This document shows positions 49,957-50,550 of a stretch of 50,550 nucleotides of DNA, piece by piece (within the stretch, counting starts at the first letter, position 1; each line of letters begins with the position of its first letter). Origin of the DNA: Cystobacterineae bacterium (GTDB lineage Bacteria > Myxococcota > Myxococcia > Myxococcales > Myxococcaceae); NCBI GenBank assembly GCA_009782175.1, contig WRKR01000020.1, positions 1 to 50,550 on the forward strand, in the 5' to 3' direction. A model generated the notes under the pieces. That model was not told where the DNA came from. It saw only the letters and a program-made list of their open reading frames with translations, and searched no databases. Both the position numbers and the translations under genes were made by a program.

Positions 49957-50550
49957 TCACTGTCCAGCTGAACGCTCCCCCTCTCGCTGAATGGGGATGA
50001 ATGCATATTTCTCGGTGGATTGTTTTTCGAGCTGGCCGATGCCGGGGAAGGGGAAGTGGGAGCCGGCAATCCACAGCTTTTCATGTGCGGCTTTTTCCAT
50101 CCACTCAAGGCGCGTCTCTATGCCCATGGGCGCATCCGCATCAAAGGCAATAGAAACTCTGGGGAAGGCTGTTTGGAGCTGAACATTCAAAACCATATCC
50201 CCCACAAACAGCATTTTTTGGCCCTCAGAGCTCAACAAGAAGGCCGTATGCCCCGCCGTATGCCCCGGCGTATGCAAGGCTTGAATGCCCGGAAGCAGCT
50301 CTTGCCCTGAGCTGAAAGTTTTGAGTGTGTCACCCAAAAGCGCGCGAAGGAGCTGCACGCCTTGCTGTATTTGAGCGCATTCGTTTTTTTGCGCTTCCGG
50401 GCACATTTCCATAAGGCCGGGGCTTGTCCAAAACGCCAATTCCGTTTCGTGTACCCAGACGGTGGCATTGGGGAAGCGGGGTTTCATGCCTTCAGTCAGC
50501 TCCATAAAAATTCCGCCCATATGGTCCACATGCGCATGCGTCAACAGCAC
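49957..50550 (-). CDS. Metallo-beta-lactamase-fold hydrolase, 5' end outside window
   Basis: The visible 197 residues contain the zinc motif THAHVDHMGG (HxHxDH), HTPGHTAGHTAF (third His), FVGDMVLN (bridging Asp) and IAGSHFPFPG (last His), so both metal sites look complete. About 60-90 N-terminal residues lie beyond the right edge. Family members include lactonases, thioesterase-like and other hydrolases; the substrate cannot be told. It ends with a TGA in frame with the ORF below. Confidence 0.88.
   Translation of the reverse strand: MLLTHAHVDHMGGIFMELTEGMKPRFPNATVWVHETELAFWTSPGLMEMCPEAQKNECAQIQQGVQLLRALLGDTLKTFSSGQELLPGIQALHTPGHTAGHTAFLLSSEGQKMLFVGDMVLNVQLQTAFPRVSIAFDADAPMGIETRLEWMEKAAHEKLWIAGSHFPFPGIGQLEKQSTEKYAFIPIQREGERSAGQ

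Noticed and set aside
49494-50108. 204-codon minus-strand frame at the right end
   Set aside because: It overlaps the hydrolase in another frame and has no recognisable motif; the hydrolase frame carries all metal-binding motifs.
1-50550. CRISPR arrays, tRNA, rRNA or transposase genes
   Set aside because: The tandem repeats are adjacent units without spacers, no tRNA arm motifs or rRNA segments were recognised, and no frame shows transposase or integrase motifs. This was by eye only; tRNAscan and HMM searches would be decisive.

Overview
The window looks like chromosomal DNA of a Myxococcota (myxobacterium-related, formerly deltaproteobacterial) bacterium. The main reason is a long minus-strand type IV pilus (T4P) supercluster, pilB-pilT-pilC-pilA-pilG-pilH-pilI-pilD-pilM-pilN-pilO-pilP-pilQ. 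It includes the ABC-transporter genes pilG/H/I known from the Myxococcus xanthus pil locus. It runs on into an exported lipoprotein, a roadblock/LC7 protein, efp, accB, accC, a TPR protein, an ExeA-type ATPase, tamB and an Omp85 gene. Base composition is moderate and uneven: the pilQ-pilC stretch is visibly AT-richer than the left 10 kb, and all of it is far from the high GC of cultured myxobacteria. The lineage call is inference.

Layout. 1-7.5 kb: intergenic hairpin and A-tract repeats, then two diverged direct copies (422-838 and 7004-7438) of a roughly 420-bp element. Each copy carries a 38-codon ORF with a consensus Shine-Dalgarno and ends in an identical hairpin. Between the copies lie two lipoproteins (one with GLUG repeats), an MtfA-type zinc peptidase and a membrane glycosylation pair (GT83-like plus GT2). 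7.5-11.4 kb: a small helical protein, an RluA-type pseudouridine synthase, a UshA-like lipoprotein that has lost catalytic residues, and a small zinc-ribbon protein. 11.7-41.3 kb: a continuous minus-strand run of 22 genes (Omp85/tamB, exeA, TPR, accC, accB, efp, LC7, lipoprotein, pilus genes, ribF). It unites envelope assembly, T4P, fatty-acid precursor synthesis and polyproline translation. 41.4-46.4 kb, plus strand: trmB, a small exported protein, a repeat-bearing protein with an Hfq-like C-terminal domain, and alaS. 46.5-50.5 kb: a membrane protein, a compositionally distinct gene with a half attC-like tail, malonyl-CoA decarboxylase, an orphan ORF fragment, and a metallo-beta-lactamase-fold hydrolase cut by the right edge.

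Two features run through the window. First, it is unusually rich in short tandem repeats with unrelated units (12, 13, 15, 16, 18/23, 21 and 24 bp), inside genes as well as between them. Second, small perfect palindromes recur between genes. No tRNA, rRNA, CRISPR array or transposase gene was seen. Candidates for something undescribed are the paired 38-aa ORF/structured-RNA element, the Hfq-domain fusion, and two uncharacterised members of the T4P cluster (Cys-rich lipoprotein and LC7 protein).
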